Origin: Flavobacterium pisciphilum
Lineage (GTDB): Bacteria > Bacteroidota > Bacteroidia > Flavobacteriales > Flavobacteriaceae
Assembly: GCF_020905345.1 (NCBI RefSeq)
Contig: NZ_JAJJMO010000001.1
Location: forward strand, 2,666,001-2,730,000
Direction: 5' to 3'
DNA: 64,000 nucleotides
The translations under genes were made by a program, and so were the position numbers. The notes under the pieces are model-generated. The model did no database searches. It worked only from the letters and a program-made list of their open reading frames with translations, and had not been told where the DNA came from. Of this stretch, positions 49,523-58,896 are shown piece after piece. Position 1 is the stretch's first letter. The number at the start of each line of letters is the position of its first letter.

Positions 49523-50593
49523 ATGAAAAAAACAATAATAATAACAATACTAGTCATAATCGGGGCATTAGGATTAATCGGCTTCATTTTAACAAAGAAC
49601 AAAGAAGAAAACAAAGCTAAAACTGATATTGTTGCTGAAAAAAATGCTGCTGTTTCAGTTAAAGTTTCTACTGTAAAAACAGAAGAAGTTTCATTGGATT
49701 TTGTTGCTAACGGAAACTTCCAGCCTATTCAAGAACTAACTTTCTCTGCTGAAAAATCAGGAAAAGTAATCAGTGTTTTGGCTAAAGAAGGAGATTACGT
49801 AAAAGTGGGTCAAACTTTATTAACAGTTAGAGGTGATGTAATTAATGTAAATGCTCAAGCTGCACAAGCTGCTTACCAAAATGCAAAAGCAGATTACATG
49901 AGATATGAAAATGCTTTCAAAACTGATGGTGTTACAAGACAACAATTAGATCAAGCAAAATTGGCATTAACAAATGCTGAAGCTAATCTAAAACAAGCAA
50001 ACATAAATGTTGGAGATACTAAAGTAAAAGCTCCTATTAATGGTTTTATCAATAAAAAATACATTGAGCCAGGATCTATTTTAGCTGGTATGCCTGCAAC
50101 TGCTTTATTTGACATCGTAAATGTTTCTAAATTAAAACTAGTTGTAACAGTAAATGAAAATCAAGTTACAAGTTTGAAATTAGGAAATTCAATAAAAATA
50201 ACTGCTAGTGTTTATCCTGATAAAGTTTTTTCTGGAAAAATCACTTTCATTGCTGCTAAGGCTGACGAAAGTTTAAACTTCCCAGTTGAAATTGAAATCA
50301 CAAATAACTTAAATAACGACCTAAAAGCAGGTATGTATGGAACTGCAAATTTTGCATCTAACCAACAAAACCAAACCTTAATGGTTGTACCTAGAAATGC
50401 ATTTGTAGGAAGTGTAAGCAGTAACGAAATATTTGTAGTTGAAAACAATATTGCAAAATTAAAAAAGGTAACAGCTGGAAGAATTTTAGGTGATAAAGTA
50501 GAAATTATCAATGGATTATCAGATGGACAAATCGTAATCACTACTGGTCAAATTAACTTACAAGACGGAAACTCAGTAGAAATTATAAAATAG
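49523..50593 (+). CDS. RND efflux periplasmic adaptor (HlyD/MFP family)
   Basis: 356 residues with an N-terminal membrane helix (IIITILVIIGALGLIGFI), a lipoyl-like motif (GKVISVLAKEGDYVKVGQTL), a helical hairpin (AAQAAYQNAKADYMRYENAF, LAKLALTNAEANLKQANINV-like) and a second lipoyl half (VKAPINGFINKKYIEPGSIL). It bridges the TolC channel and the RND transporter in the periplasm. It is the middle gene of the pump operon. Confidence 0.93.
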   Translation: MKKTIIITILVIIGALGLIGFILTKNKEENKAKTDIVAEKNAAVSVKVSTVKTEEVSLDFVANGNFQPIQELTFSAEKSGKVISVLAKEGDYVKVGQTLLTVRGDVINVNAQAAQAAYQNAKADYMRYENAFKTDGVTRQQLDQAKLALTNAEANLKQANINVGDTKVKAPINGFINKKYIEPGSILAGMPATALFDIVNVSKLKLVVTVNENQVTSLKLGNSIKITASVYPDKVFSGKITFIAAKADESLNFPVEIEITNNLNNDLKAGMYGTANFASNQQNQTLMVVPRNAFVGSVSSNEIFVVENNIAKLKKVTAGRILGDKVEIINGLSDGQIVITTGQINLQDGNSVEIIK

Positions 50594-50616
50594 TTTAAAA
50601 GCACTAAACACAAAAG

Positions 50617-53600
50617 ATGAAATTAGCCGAAATATCCATAAAACGTCCGTCGTTGATAATTGTAATGTTTACAATTTTGATACTTGGTGGATTATTCAGC
50701 TACAGCCAATTAGGCTATGAGCTGATTCCAAAATTTGAACAAAACGTTATTACTATTTCTACTGTTTACCCAGGGGCATCTCCAAGTGAGGTAGAAAATA
50801 CAGTAACAAAGAAAATTGAAGATGCGATCGCATCCTTAGAGAACATCAAGAAGATTGACTCTAAATCATACGAAAGTTTATCTATCGTATCGATTACATT
50901 AACATCGAATGCGAAGGTAGATTTCTCTATGAATGATGCGCAACGAAAAATTAATGCAATCATTAGTGATTTACCTGAAGATGTTAAAACACCAGCACTA
51001 ACAAAATTCTCATTGAGTGATTTACCAATTATGACAATTGGTGCCAATGGTAAAATGGATGAAGCTGCTTTTTATGACTTAATTGACAAAAAAATTGCTC
51101 CTATTTTATCCCGTGTACAAGGTGTCGCACAGGTAAATATTATTGGTGGTCAAGAACGTGAAATTCAAGTAAATCTTGACGCTTTAAAAATGCAAGGTTA
51201 CGGACTTTCAATTCCACAAGTACAACAAAACATCTTGACTTCGAATTTAGATTTCCCAACAGGAAACATTCAAACTCGTGAGCAAAAAATATTAATTCGT
51301 TTAGCGGGTAAATATAAAAGTGTTGATGAATTAAGAAACTTAGTAGTATCTTCTCAAAACGGAATTCAAGTTCGTTTAAGTGATATTGCAGACGTTCAGG
51401 ATACTCAAAAAATTGCAGAAAAAATATCTCGTGTTGATCAAAAGAGTGCGATTATTTTACAAATCATCAAGCAATCAGATGCAAATGCGGTTGCAGTAAG
51501 TGAGCAATTATTAAAAACAGTTGCTGTTCTTGAAAATGATTACAAACAAAATCAATTAAAACTTGAGATAGCAAAAGACAGTACCGTATTTACATTAGAA
51601 GCGGCTGACTCTGTAGTCCACGATTTATTAATTGCAGTAATCCTAGTTGCATTAGTAATGTTGTTCTTCTTGCACAGTATAAGAAACTCATTGATTGTAA
51701 TGGTTGCAATTCCAGCATCATTAATCTCAACGTTTATTGGTATTTACTTTATGGGATATACATTAAACTTAATGAGTTTATTAGGATTGTCTCTTGTTGT
51801 AGGTATTCTTGTCGATGATGCGATTGTGGTTCTTGAAAACATTTACCGACATATGGAAATGGGTAAAAGCCGAATCCGTGCTTCGTATGATGGAACGGCA
51901 GAAATCGGTGGAACCGTTACTTCGATTACATTAGTAATTGTGGTGGTGTTCTTACCTATTGCGATGAGTTCTGGTTTAGTATCTAATATTATTACACAAT
52001 TTTGTGTTACCGTAATTATTTCAACTTTATTCTCGCTTTTAGCATCATTTACAATTATTCCTTGGTTATCATCTCGTTATGGTAAATTGGAACATATTGA
52101 AGGAAAAAATTTATTTGGAAGAGTTATTCTAGGTTTTGAAAGTTATTTAACTCGTTTTACAAACTGGGTATCTAATTTATTAAACTGGTGTTTGGATCAT
52201 TATATCAAAACTATTGCGGTAGTTCTAGTATTATTCTTTGCTTCTACTATAGGATTAGTAGGTGGTGGTTTCATTGGTGGTGAGTTCTTCGCAGCATCTG
52301 ATAGTGGAGAGTTCTTAGTGCAAATCGAAATGCCAAAAGATGCTTCATTAGAGCAAACTAACTTTATGACCCAAAAGGCTGAAGCATACTTAAAGAAAGA
52401 AAAATATGTTCACAGTCAGATTACAACAGTAGGACAAACCAGTGAAGGTTTTGGAGCATCTCAAGCAACAGCTTATAAAGCTGAGATTAACGTTAAAATG
52501 ATTGAGCAAAAAGATCGAACTGATGATGCTTCTGTTTATGCTGCTAAAATCAAACGTAAGCTAGAGAAAGAATTGGTTGGAGCAAAAGTAAAAACAGTTC
52601 CAGTAGGTATTCTAGGAACTGCTGAAGATGCTACTTTAGGATTAATCGTAACAGGACCTTCTACAGAAAGCGCAATGGCTTTTGCTAAATTAGCGGAAGC
52701 AGAATTACGTACAATTCCTGGGACAACAGAGATTAAATTAACTGTTGAAGACGGAAACCCTGAAATCAACGTTAAGGTTGACCGTGATAAAATGGCAGCA
52801 TTAGGATTAACACTTCAAACAGTTGGTCTAACAATGCAAACTGCTTTTAGCGGAAATACTGATGGTAAATATAGAGCTGGTGAATATGAGTATGACATCA
52901 ACATCAGATACAATGCATTCGACAGAAAAAGTATTACTGATGTTAGTAATTTAATTTTCATCAATGCAGCTGGACAACAAATAAAATTATCTCAATTTGC
53001 TTCGATTACTGAAGGTTCAGGACCTAGCCAATTAGAGCGAAGAGATAAATCGGCTTCGGTAACTGTAAAAGGACAAAACGTTGGGGTGCCATCTGGAACA
53101 ATTGTAACACAATGGCAAGCAAAACTTGATAAACTGAAAAAACCAGCTGGAGTAAACTACATCTGGGGTGGTGATCAAGAAAACCAAAGTGAAGGTTTTG
53201 GAACATTAGGAATTGCATTATTAGCTGCTATTATCTTGGTATACCTTGTAATGGTTGGTCTTTATGATAGTTTCGTTCACCCGTTTGTGGTATTGTTTGC
53301 AGTTCCGCTTTCGTTTATCGGTGCAATGTTAGCACTGGCATTAACTAATAACTCATTAAATATCTTTACGATTTTGGGTATTATCATGTTAATTGGTCTG
53401 GTGTGTAAGAACGCGATTATGCTTGTTGACTACACCAACCAGCGAAGAGCTGCTGGAGAGTCAATCAGAACAGCATTAATCCAAGCAAATCACGCTCGTT
53501 TGCGTCCGATCTTAATGACAACAATTGCGATGGTATTCGGTATGTTCCCAATTGCATTGGCATCTGGAGCTGGAGCTGAATGGAAAAATGGTTTGGCATG

Positions 53601-53793
53601 GGTAATTATTGGAGGATTAATTTCTTCATTATTCCTAACCTTAATTATTGTTCCAGTAATTTATGAAATCATGGAAAAAATCATTCACCGATTCTCTAAA
53701 GGAGAAAAGATTGATTATGAGACTGAAATGGTTGCTGATTATGTACATACAGAACTAAGTGAAGATGGATTCAATCCAAAACATACACTTTAG
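50617..53793 (+). CDS. RND efflux pump permease (AcrB/HAE1-like)
   Basis: 1058 residues, the length of AcrB-type transporters. SIKRPSLIIVMFTILILGGL opens the first helix; SLLGLSLVVGILVDDAIVVL and ENIYRHMEMG form the proton-relay helix 4, including its two Asp residues; VYLVMVGLYDSFVHPFVVLF and MLIGLVCKNAIMLVDYTNQR follow. It drives substrate export with proton antiport in a trimer with the adaptor and TolC. The substrate is unknown. The stop is followed by a hairpin terminator at 53816. Confidence 0.96.
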   Translation: MKLAEISIKRPSLIIVMFTILILGGLFSYSQLGYELIPKFEQNVITISTVYPGASPSEVENTVTKKIEDAIASLENIKKIDSKSYESLSIVSITLTSNAKVDFSMNDAQRKINAIISDLPEDVKTPALTKFSLSDLPIMTIGANGKMDEAAFYDLIDKKIAPILSRVQGVAQVNIIGGQEREIQVNLDALKMQGYGLSIPQVQQNILTSNLDFPTGNIQTREQKILIRLAGKYKSVDELRNLVVSSQNGIQVRLSDIADVQDTQKIAEKISRVDQKSAIILQIIKQSDANAVAVSEQLLKTVAVLENDYKQNQLKLEIAKDSTVFTLEAADSVVHDLLIAVILVALVMLFFLHSIRNSLIVMVAIPASLISTFIGIYFMGYTLNLMSLLGLSLVVGILVDDAIVVLENIYRHMEMGKSRIRASYDGTAEIGGTVTSITLVIVVVFLPIAMSSGLVSNIITQFCVTVIISTLFSLLASFTIIPWLSSRYGKLEHIEGKNLFGRVILGFESYLTRFTNWVSNLLNWCLDHYIKTIAVVLVLFFASTIGLVGGGFIGGEFFAASDSGEFLVQIEMPKDASLEQTNFMTQKAEAYLKKEKYVHSQITTVGQTSEGFGASQATAYKAEINVKMIEQKDRTDDASVYAAKIKRKLEKELVGAKVKTVPVGILGTAEDATLGLIVTGPSTESAMAFAKLAEAELRTIPGTTEIKLTVEDGNPEINVKVDRDKMAALGLTLQTVGLTMQTAFSGNTDGKYRAGEYEYDINIRYNAFDRKSITDVSNLIFINAAGQQIKLSQFASITEGSGPSQLERRDKSASVTVKGQNVGVPSGTIVTQWQAKLDKLKKPAGVNYIWGGDQENQSEGFGTLGIALLAAIILVYLVMVGLYDSFVHPFVVLFAVPLSFIGAMLALALTNNSLNIFTILGIIMLIGLVCKNAIMLVDYTNQRRAAGESIRTALIQANHARLRPILMTTIAMVFGMFPIALASGAGAEWKNGLAWVIIGGLISSLFLTLIIVPVIYEIMEKIIHRFSKGEKIDYETEMVADYVHTELSEDGFNPKHTL

Positions 53794-53815
53794 ATTACAA
53801 AATAATTTTAAACTT

Positions 53816-53850
53816 AAAAAACCTGTTCAGCTATCTGAACAGGTTTTTTT
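53816..53850 (+). terminator. Terminator of the efflux operon
   Basis: AACCTGTTCAG-ctat-CTGAACAGGTTTTTTT, a perfect 10-bp stem with a T-run, 25 bp after the pump stop. Confidence 0.9.
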
Positions 53851-53949
53851 ATTCGTTTTTAACAAATAAAACTATTTTATGTTAAAAAACTAATGATGAA
53901 ATAAATGGAATCCTTATTTTAAATTTTATTTAGAATAGATTAAAATAAT

Positions 53950-53980
53950 TTGGTTGGTTTTTATTCAACAACTAAATTTG
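53950..53980 (+). promoter_or_regulatory. Promoter of the TonB receptor operon
   Basis: TTG (53950-53952), 20 bp, TAAATTTG (53973-53980), matching the Bacteroidetes consensus 28 bp before the ATG. An upstream half-site TTTAGAAT lies at 53929-53936. Confidence 0.7.
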
Positions 53981-53992
53981 CACTATTAAAAT

Positions 53993-54005
53993 CAATTCTA
54001 AATAA
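53993..54005 (+). promoter_or_regulatory. Candidate iron-repressor operator (CAATTCTAAATAA)
   Basis: The 13-mer CAATTCTAAATAA lies just after the -7 box and before the ATG; the same 13-mer recurs at 58851-58863 before the second PepSY gene. TTTAGAAT, its partial complement, also precedes both promoters. A Fur-type repressor site is the likely reading. Confidence 0.5.
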
Positions 54006-54007
54006 TT

Positions 54008-56497
54008 ATGAGATCCAAACTTACAATATCTTTTTTAAGTTTCTGTTTTGTGATGTTACTAAGTACCACGACTTGGGCACAACAAAAAGCAACGATTAAA
54101 GGACAAGTTATTTTAACAAACAACGAAACTCCCGACAACGTTTCGGTAGTTTTGAAAGGAACTAGAATAGGAACAGTAACAGATGCTGAAGGGCATTATA
54201 CTTTGAAAAACATTAAACCTGGAACATATACTTTAAAAGTATCTGTAATAGGACAAACTACAAAAGAAAAAAAAATAACTATTAACGGTGGTGACGAATT
54301 AATTGAAAACTTCACCATTACTTCACGCTCAGAAGAATTAAGCGAAGTAGTTATTAATAGTGGTAAAAAAAATCATTACGCTCGCAAAGAAAACCAACAA
54401 GTATCAAGATTAGCTCTGAAAAATCTTGAGAACCCACAAGTATATACAACTATTACTGGTGAAGTTCTAAAAGAACAAGTTGTAACTTCTTTTGATGATG
54501 CACTAAAAAACGCTTCTGGAATCACACAATTATGGGCTTCAACAGGTCGTGCCGGAGACGGAGCGGGCTATTTTGCTTTGAGAGGATTTGCAGTTCAGCC
54601 AACAATGGTTAACGGATTACCTGGTTTAACAAACGGAAGTTTAGACCCTGCTAATATTGATAGAATTGAAGTAATCAAAGGACCTTCTGGAACATTATTC
54701 GGAAGCAGTTTAATTTCATACGGTGGATTAATCAATACCACTACAAAGAAACCTTATAGAAGTTTTGGTGGCGAGGTAAATTATACTGTTGGAAGTTACG
54801 GTTTAAATCGTGCCACTGTAGATCTAAACACTCCACTAAATGATAAAAAAACATTAAACTTTAGAATCAATTCAGCTTATAACAAACAAAATAGTTTTCA
54901 AGATGCTGGTTTTAAAGAATCATTTTTTATCGCACCTTCATTATCATACGAAGTAAATGATAGATTGTCGTTTTTAGTAAACACTGAGTTCATGACTAGC
55001 GAAACTACTAATCCAACTATGTTGTTTTTAGACAGAACAAGTCCGTTAAGAGTTCATAACATTGCTGAATTAAAATACGATAACAAACGTTCTTATACCA
55101 GTGATGAGCTTACGATGAAAACACCTTCATATAACTTACAAGGTCAAATGAATTATAAGCTTTCTGATCAATGGACATCACAAACTATTTTCTCAACGAG
55201 TTCAGCGAAATCAGCAGGAAACTATACTTATTTGTATGAAGCAACTAGTAGAAAAGCTTTTGAATCAATCAAAGAAGGAATTGTTCTTGGTAGATCTTTT
55301 ACATATCAAGATGCTAGAGATGTCTCTACTGATGTTCAACAAAATTTTATTGGTGATTTTAAAATTGGAAAAATGAGAAACAGACTTGTCGTTGGTTTTG
55401 ATTATTTCAACAGAACAGCAACAGATCACAACTCAGGTTGGTTTAGCAATGGTTACGTATATATTGGAGATGACTTACAATCTTTCAATACTCTTTTGGG
55501 TCCATCAAATGGAGATACTGGAGATTTAACAAAAGCTGGATCTGATGCAATTGTAGGAGACAGTCCAAGAAATAATAACAAAACAAGACAAGAAGTTTAC
55601 AGTGCTTATTTCTCTGACGTAATTAATTTCACACCAGCCTTATCAGCAATGGTAAGTTTACGAGCTGACCGTTTCATTAATGGTGGTGATGTTACTACTA
55701 AAGATGACAACTACAATCAAACTTCTTTTTCTCCAAAATTTGGTATCGTTTACCAACCAATTATAGATAAAGTTTCTGTTTTTGCTAATTACATGGATGG
55801 ATTTTCTAATGTAGCACCAGGGCAGAATCGTAATGCAGGTATTGTTACTCCTGTAACATTTAACCCAGAACACGCTAATCAATTTGAAGTAGGAACTAAG
55901 TTAAATCTTTTTAAAGATAAACTGTATGCTACTTTTAGCTACTATGACATAAAAGTTACAGACAAAGTTTATGTAACAGAAACTTCATATGTTGACCCAA
56001 CTGACCCGACTAAACCACAACTTAACAATCAAGTTTCACATCAAGACGGTGGTCAACGCAACAAAGGTTTTGAAGCAGAACTTATTGCAAACCCAGTTAG
56101 AGGATTAAACATCCTTTTAGGTTATAGTTACAACGATGCTGTTTTAACTGCAGGGGATTCTGATTTCGTAGGATTTAGACCAGAAAGCGCAGGACCACAA
56201 AACTTGGCAAATCTTTGGGCTACTTATAAATTCTCTAACGGACTTTTAAGAGGTCTTGGAGTTGGTTTTGGAGGAAATTATGTTGGTGATAACAAAATCA
56301 TGAACAGAGCTATAGCTGGAACATTTACACTTCCAGAATATACAGTAATCAACTCATCACTATTTTATACTGCTGAGAAATTTACTGTAACACTAAAATT
56401 AAACAACATTACAAACGAAGAAATTTACGATGGATGGTCTACAATCCATCCAAAAGATCCTAGGACTTTTGCAGCAAGTTTCTCGTACAGATTCTAA
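54008..56497 (+). CDS. TonB-dependent siderophore receptor
   Basis: 829 residues with a signal peptide (LSFCFVMLLSTTTWAQ), a CarboxypepD-reg-like domain (ATIKGQVILTNNETPDNVSV, TVTDAEGHYTLKNIKPGTYT), a plug (residues about 130-235: SFDDALKNASGITQLWASTG, RIEVIKGPSGTLFGSSLI) and a 22-strand barrel ending in TFAASFSYRF. It takes ferric siderophores across the outer membrane with energy from TonB-ExbBD. Downstream PepSY genes support an iron role. The siderophore is unknown. Confidence 0.95.
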   Translation: MRSKLTISFLSFCFVMLLSTTTWAQQKATIKGQVILTNNETPDNVSVVLKGTRIGTVTDAEGHYTLKNIKPGTYTLKVSVIGQTTKEKKITINGGDELIENFTITSRSEELSEVVINSGKKNHYARKENQQVSRLALKNLENPQVYTTITGEVLKEQVVTSFDDALKNASGITQLWASTGRAGDGAGYFALRGFAVQPTMVNGLPGLTNGSLDPANIDRIEVIKGPSGTLFGSSLISYGGLINTTTKKPYRSFGGEVNYTVGSYGLNRATVDLNTPLNDKKTLNFRINSAYNKQNSFQDAGFKESFFIAPSLSYEVNDRLSFLVNTEFMTSETTNPTMLFLDRTSPLRVHNIAELKYDNKRSYTSDELTMKTPSYNLQGQMNYKLSDQWTSQTIFSTSSAKSAGNYTYLYEATSRKAFESIKEGIVLGRSFTYQDARDVSTDVQQNFIGDFKIGKMRNRLVVGFDYFNRTATDHNSGWFSNGYVYIGDDLQSFNTLLGPSNGDTGDLTKAGSDAIVGDSPRNNNKTRQEVYSAYFSDVINFTPALSAMVSLRADRFINGGDVTTKDDNYNQTSFSPKFGIVYQPIIDKVSVFANYMDGFSNVAPGQNRNAGIVTPVTFNPEHANQFEVGTKLNLFKDKLYATFSYYDIKVTDKVYVTETSYVDPTDPTKPQLNNQVSHQDGGQRNKGFEAELIANPVRGLNILLGYSYNDAVLTAGDSDFVGFRPESAGPQNLANLWATYKFSNGLLRGLGVGFGGNYVGDNKIMNRAIAGTFTLPEYTVINSSLFYTAEKFTVTLKLNNITNEEIYDGWSTIHPKDPRTFAASFSYRF

Positions 56498-56510
56498 TAA
56501 AAAAAACAAG

Positions 56511-56548
56511 GCATCTTTCTAATGTAATCTTTAGAAAGATGCTCTTTT
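56511..56548 (+). terminator. Intra-operon hairpin after the receptor gene
   Basis: GCATCTTTCTAA / TTAGAAAGATGC, 12-bp perfect stem, 8-nt loop, followed by TCTTTTTA. It sits between the receptor and the small membrane-protein genes and could attenuate or stabilise the transcript. Confidence 0.7.
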
Positions 56549-56561
56549 TAATTATAAAATC

Positions 56562-56894
56562 ATGATAACCATAGCCAGCCTTTTCGTTTTTATTTCTTTT
56601 TACACTTTATACTACACTTCCAAAAGAGCCGTACTGTCTCATGATTTTGGTTTTGAAAAATGGATGCAAAGAAATCCAAAACAAACAAAAATCACAGGTT
56701 TATGTTTGCTTCTTTTAGCTTATTTCTCATGGTTGCTTACCGCCTCTTTAGGCTCAGCAACTTTGTTTTTTTTAATTCAGTTAATGACAATCAGTAGCCT
56801 AGTTATACTATTAACCCCTTTAAAAGTGATTAACTTCAAAGGAGTGATTATCCTATTTGTGCTCGCTGGATTACTAGAATTTTACTATTACTAA
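56562..56894 (+). CDS. DUF3325-like small membrane protein
   Basis: 110 residues, three to four hydrophobic helices (FVFISFYTLYYTSKRAV, LLLLAYFSWLLTASLGSATL, VIILFVLAGLLEFYYY). The length and position after a siderophore receptor match DUF3325 proteins found in proteobacterial iron-uptake operons; recognition is from memory. It may assist siderophore processing or export at the inner membrane. Its biochemical role is unknown. Confidence 0.65.
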   Translation: MITIASLFVFISFYTLYYTSKRAVLSHDFGFEKWMQRNPKQTKITGLCLLLLAYFSWLLTASLGSATLFFLIQLMTISSLVILLTPLKVINFKGVIILFVLAGLLEFYYY

Positions 56895-56920
56895 ACCAAC
56901 CTTTTCTATACCAAAAAAAT

Positions 56921-57223
56921 ATGCCTGCAAATCCAAAATATTTAACCCAATCCATATGGCAACGTATTGCCAAAATATCCGCCGCAATACTTGGCGGTTA
57001 TTTCGTTTCAGTAAGTTTTCATCTCGCATTAGCTTCTTGGATTAGTCCTATCAATATTATCATAACAATGGCTTTTAGCGGATTTATTCTTTGGGTTGTA
57101 TTAATGATTGTAGCTTTCTTAGCAAAAAACGGATGGAAAATCTGGGGTATTTATTTATTACTAACCTTGCTATTTTGTGGCATTATATATCTTGGACAAA
57201 TCTATAACCCTATTACTAGATAA
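56921..57223 (+). CDS. DUF3649-like small membrane protein
   Basis: 100 residues with helices ISAAILGGYFVSVSFHLALA and ILWVVLMIVAFLAKNGWKIW, plus LLLTLLFCGIIYLGQIY. DUF3649 proteins accompany DUF3325 and PepSY proteins in siderophore operons, and this order is reproduced here. It ends 3 bp before the PepSY gene, so co-translation is likely. Confidence 0.65.
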   Translation: MPANPKYLTQSIWQRIAKISAAILGGYFVSVSFHLALASWISPINIIITMAFSGFILWVVLMIVAFLAKNGWKIWGIYLLLTLLFCGIIYLGQIYNPITR

Positions 57224-57226
57224 TTT

Positions 57227-58783
57227 ATGAATAACAGAAACTATAATATCTATTTTCATACGCATACTGTAAGTGGTATCGTAATAAGTGTTGTGTTATT
57301 TGTCATTTTCTTTGCTGGATCTTTTTCGTTTTTTAAAGATGAAATCATCAATTGGGAACGAAGTGAATCTGTAGCAATAACAAAAAACATACAACTAGAC
57401 TACGACAAAGCTTTAAAAAACTTAGATAAAGAATACACCTTACACGGAAGAAATATTTCTATTGCTAAAACCAGTGTCGAAAGAAGGGTGAATATCTATC
57501 TTGAAGGCACTAAAGATTCCTTGGCTGCAGCCAAATTAAAAGAAGGCACTTTCTTTTATTTAGATACCAAAAACTTCAAAACCCATACCTATGAAAACTC
57601 CTATTCATTAGGTGAGTTTTTATACCGACTTCATTTCCTAGCTCAAATCCCTTATCCTGTTGGATATTATCTTTCAGGATTTGTTGCATTGTTTTTTCTA
57701 TTTGCAATTATAACGGGAGTTTTATTACATTGGAATAAAATCGTTTCTAATTTTTATATCTTCAGACCTAAGGAAAAATTAAAAACATTGTGGACAGATG
57801 CCCACACCTCATTAGGAATGATTGGTCTGCCTTTTCAGTTTGTATATGCAGTAACAGGAGCCTTTTTCATGATTAAATTATTGATAGTTGCACCAAGTGT
57901 TATGGCACTTTATAAAGGCGATCAAGATAAATTATATAAAGATTTAGAATACTCTGATCCTGAATATAAATTCGATAATAAAAAATTGGCTACTCCATTT
58001 AGCATTGACAAATTAGTAGCTAAAACAAAAAGCAATTGGAAGGATTTTGAAATCAACCGTATTTTTATCCAAAACTATGGCGATACCAATATGCATGTTT
58101 TGGTAGAAGGTGAAATCAAGTATGACAAAAAATTTACTGGGATTGGTAAAGTGATTTATAAAGTTGCCGATGGTACTGTCGTTGCAAAAAAAGATCCAGT
58201 TACAGAAACGACTTACCTTGATGCAGTAAAAAATGTTTTATACCGAATTCATTTTGGTGATTACGGAGGATATGCTCTCAAGATAATTAGTTTTGTCCTT
58301 GGTATTATCACATGTTTTGTAATTATATCAGGTGTCATGATTTGGCTAGTGGCTAGAGACAAGAAAAACATGCCCGAAAAGAAACGTCGCTTTAACGAAG
58401 CTGTTGTTCGTATCTATTTGGCAATCTGTTTAAGCATGTACCCTATTACGGCATTAGGATTTATAGCAACCAAAATATTTCATCCGCTAGGTCGAGCAAA
58501 CATTTACAGCATTTATTTTATAGGCTGGTTGGCGTTGACTATATTTTTTATTCTAAAAAAGAACAATGCATTTACAAATAAATTCAGCTTACTATCTGGA
58601 AGCATTTTAGGATTCCTTATCCCTATTGTAAACGGAATTTGTACAGGAAATTGGTTCTGGAAGACATTTGCTCAAAACCAAATTCAGATATTTTTTGTAG
58701 ATATATTTTGGATTGTTCTTGCATCGATTACACTATACATTTCATTTCATTTAGATAAGAAGGACAAACAAGCAAAATCATAA
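57227..58783 (+). CDS. PepSY-TM iron-uptake membrane protein
   Basis: 518 residues. The N terminus has HTVSGIVISVVLFVIFFAGS and FKDEIINWER, a PepSY_TM signature with a membrane helix. More helices follow (IPYPVGYYLSGFVALFFLFA, GGYALKIISFVLGIITCFVI) and periplasmic PepSY segments lie between them. Such proteins, PiuB-like, are probably ferric-siderophore reductases at the inner membrane. It begins 3 bp after the DUF3649-like gene, in the receptor operon. Confidence 0.87.
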   Translation: MNNRNYNIYFHTHTVSGIVISVVLFVIFFAGSFSFFKDEIINWERSESVAITKNIQLDYDKALKNLDKEYTLHGRNISIAKTSVERRVNIYLEGTKDSLAAAKLKEGTFFYLDTKNFKTHTYENSYSLGEFLYRLHFLAQIPYPVGYYLSGFVALFFLFAIITGVLLHWNKIVSNFYIFRPKEKLKTLWTDAHTSLGMIGLPFQFVYAVTGAFFMIKLLIVAPSVMALYKGDQDKLYKDLEYSDPEYKFDNKKLATPFSIDKLVAKTKSNWKDFEINRIFIQNYGDTNMHVLVEGEIKYDKKFTGIGKVIYKVADGTVVAKKDPVTETTYLDAVKNVLYRIHFGDYGGYALKIISFVLGIITCFVIISGVMIWLVARDKKNMPEKKRRFNEAVVRIYLAICLSMYPITALGFIATKIFHPLGRANIYSIYFIGWLALTIFFILKKNNAFTNKFSLLSGSILGFLIPIVNGICTGNWFWKTFAQNQIQIFFVDIFWIVLASITLYISFHLDKKDKQAKS

Positions 58784-58809
58784 ATCCATCTAAAATAAAT
58801 GGACATAAT

Positions 58810-58840
58810 TTGTGGGTTATATATTTAGAATTTACTTTTG
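58810..58840 (+). promoter_or_regulatory. Promoter of the second PepSY gene
   Basis: TTG (58810-58812), 20 bp, TACTTTTG (58833-58840), 56 bp before the ATG. TTTAGAAT overlaps it at 58824-58831. The layout matches that of the TonB receptor promoter. Confidence 0.65.
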
Positions 58841-58850
58841 CCTCTTGCAA

Positions 58851-58863
58851 CAATTCTAAATAA
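58851..58863 (+). promoter_or_regulatory. Candidate iron-repressor operator (second copy)
   Basis: CAATTCTAAATAA, identical to 53993-54005, 10 bp after the -7 box. A shared repressor for both iron-uptake promoters is inferred. Confidence 0.5.
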
Positions 58864-58896
58864 AAGATAGAACGCTATCTTACTGCAAATTAACAC

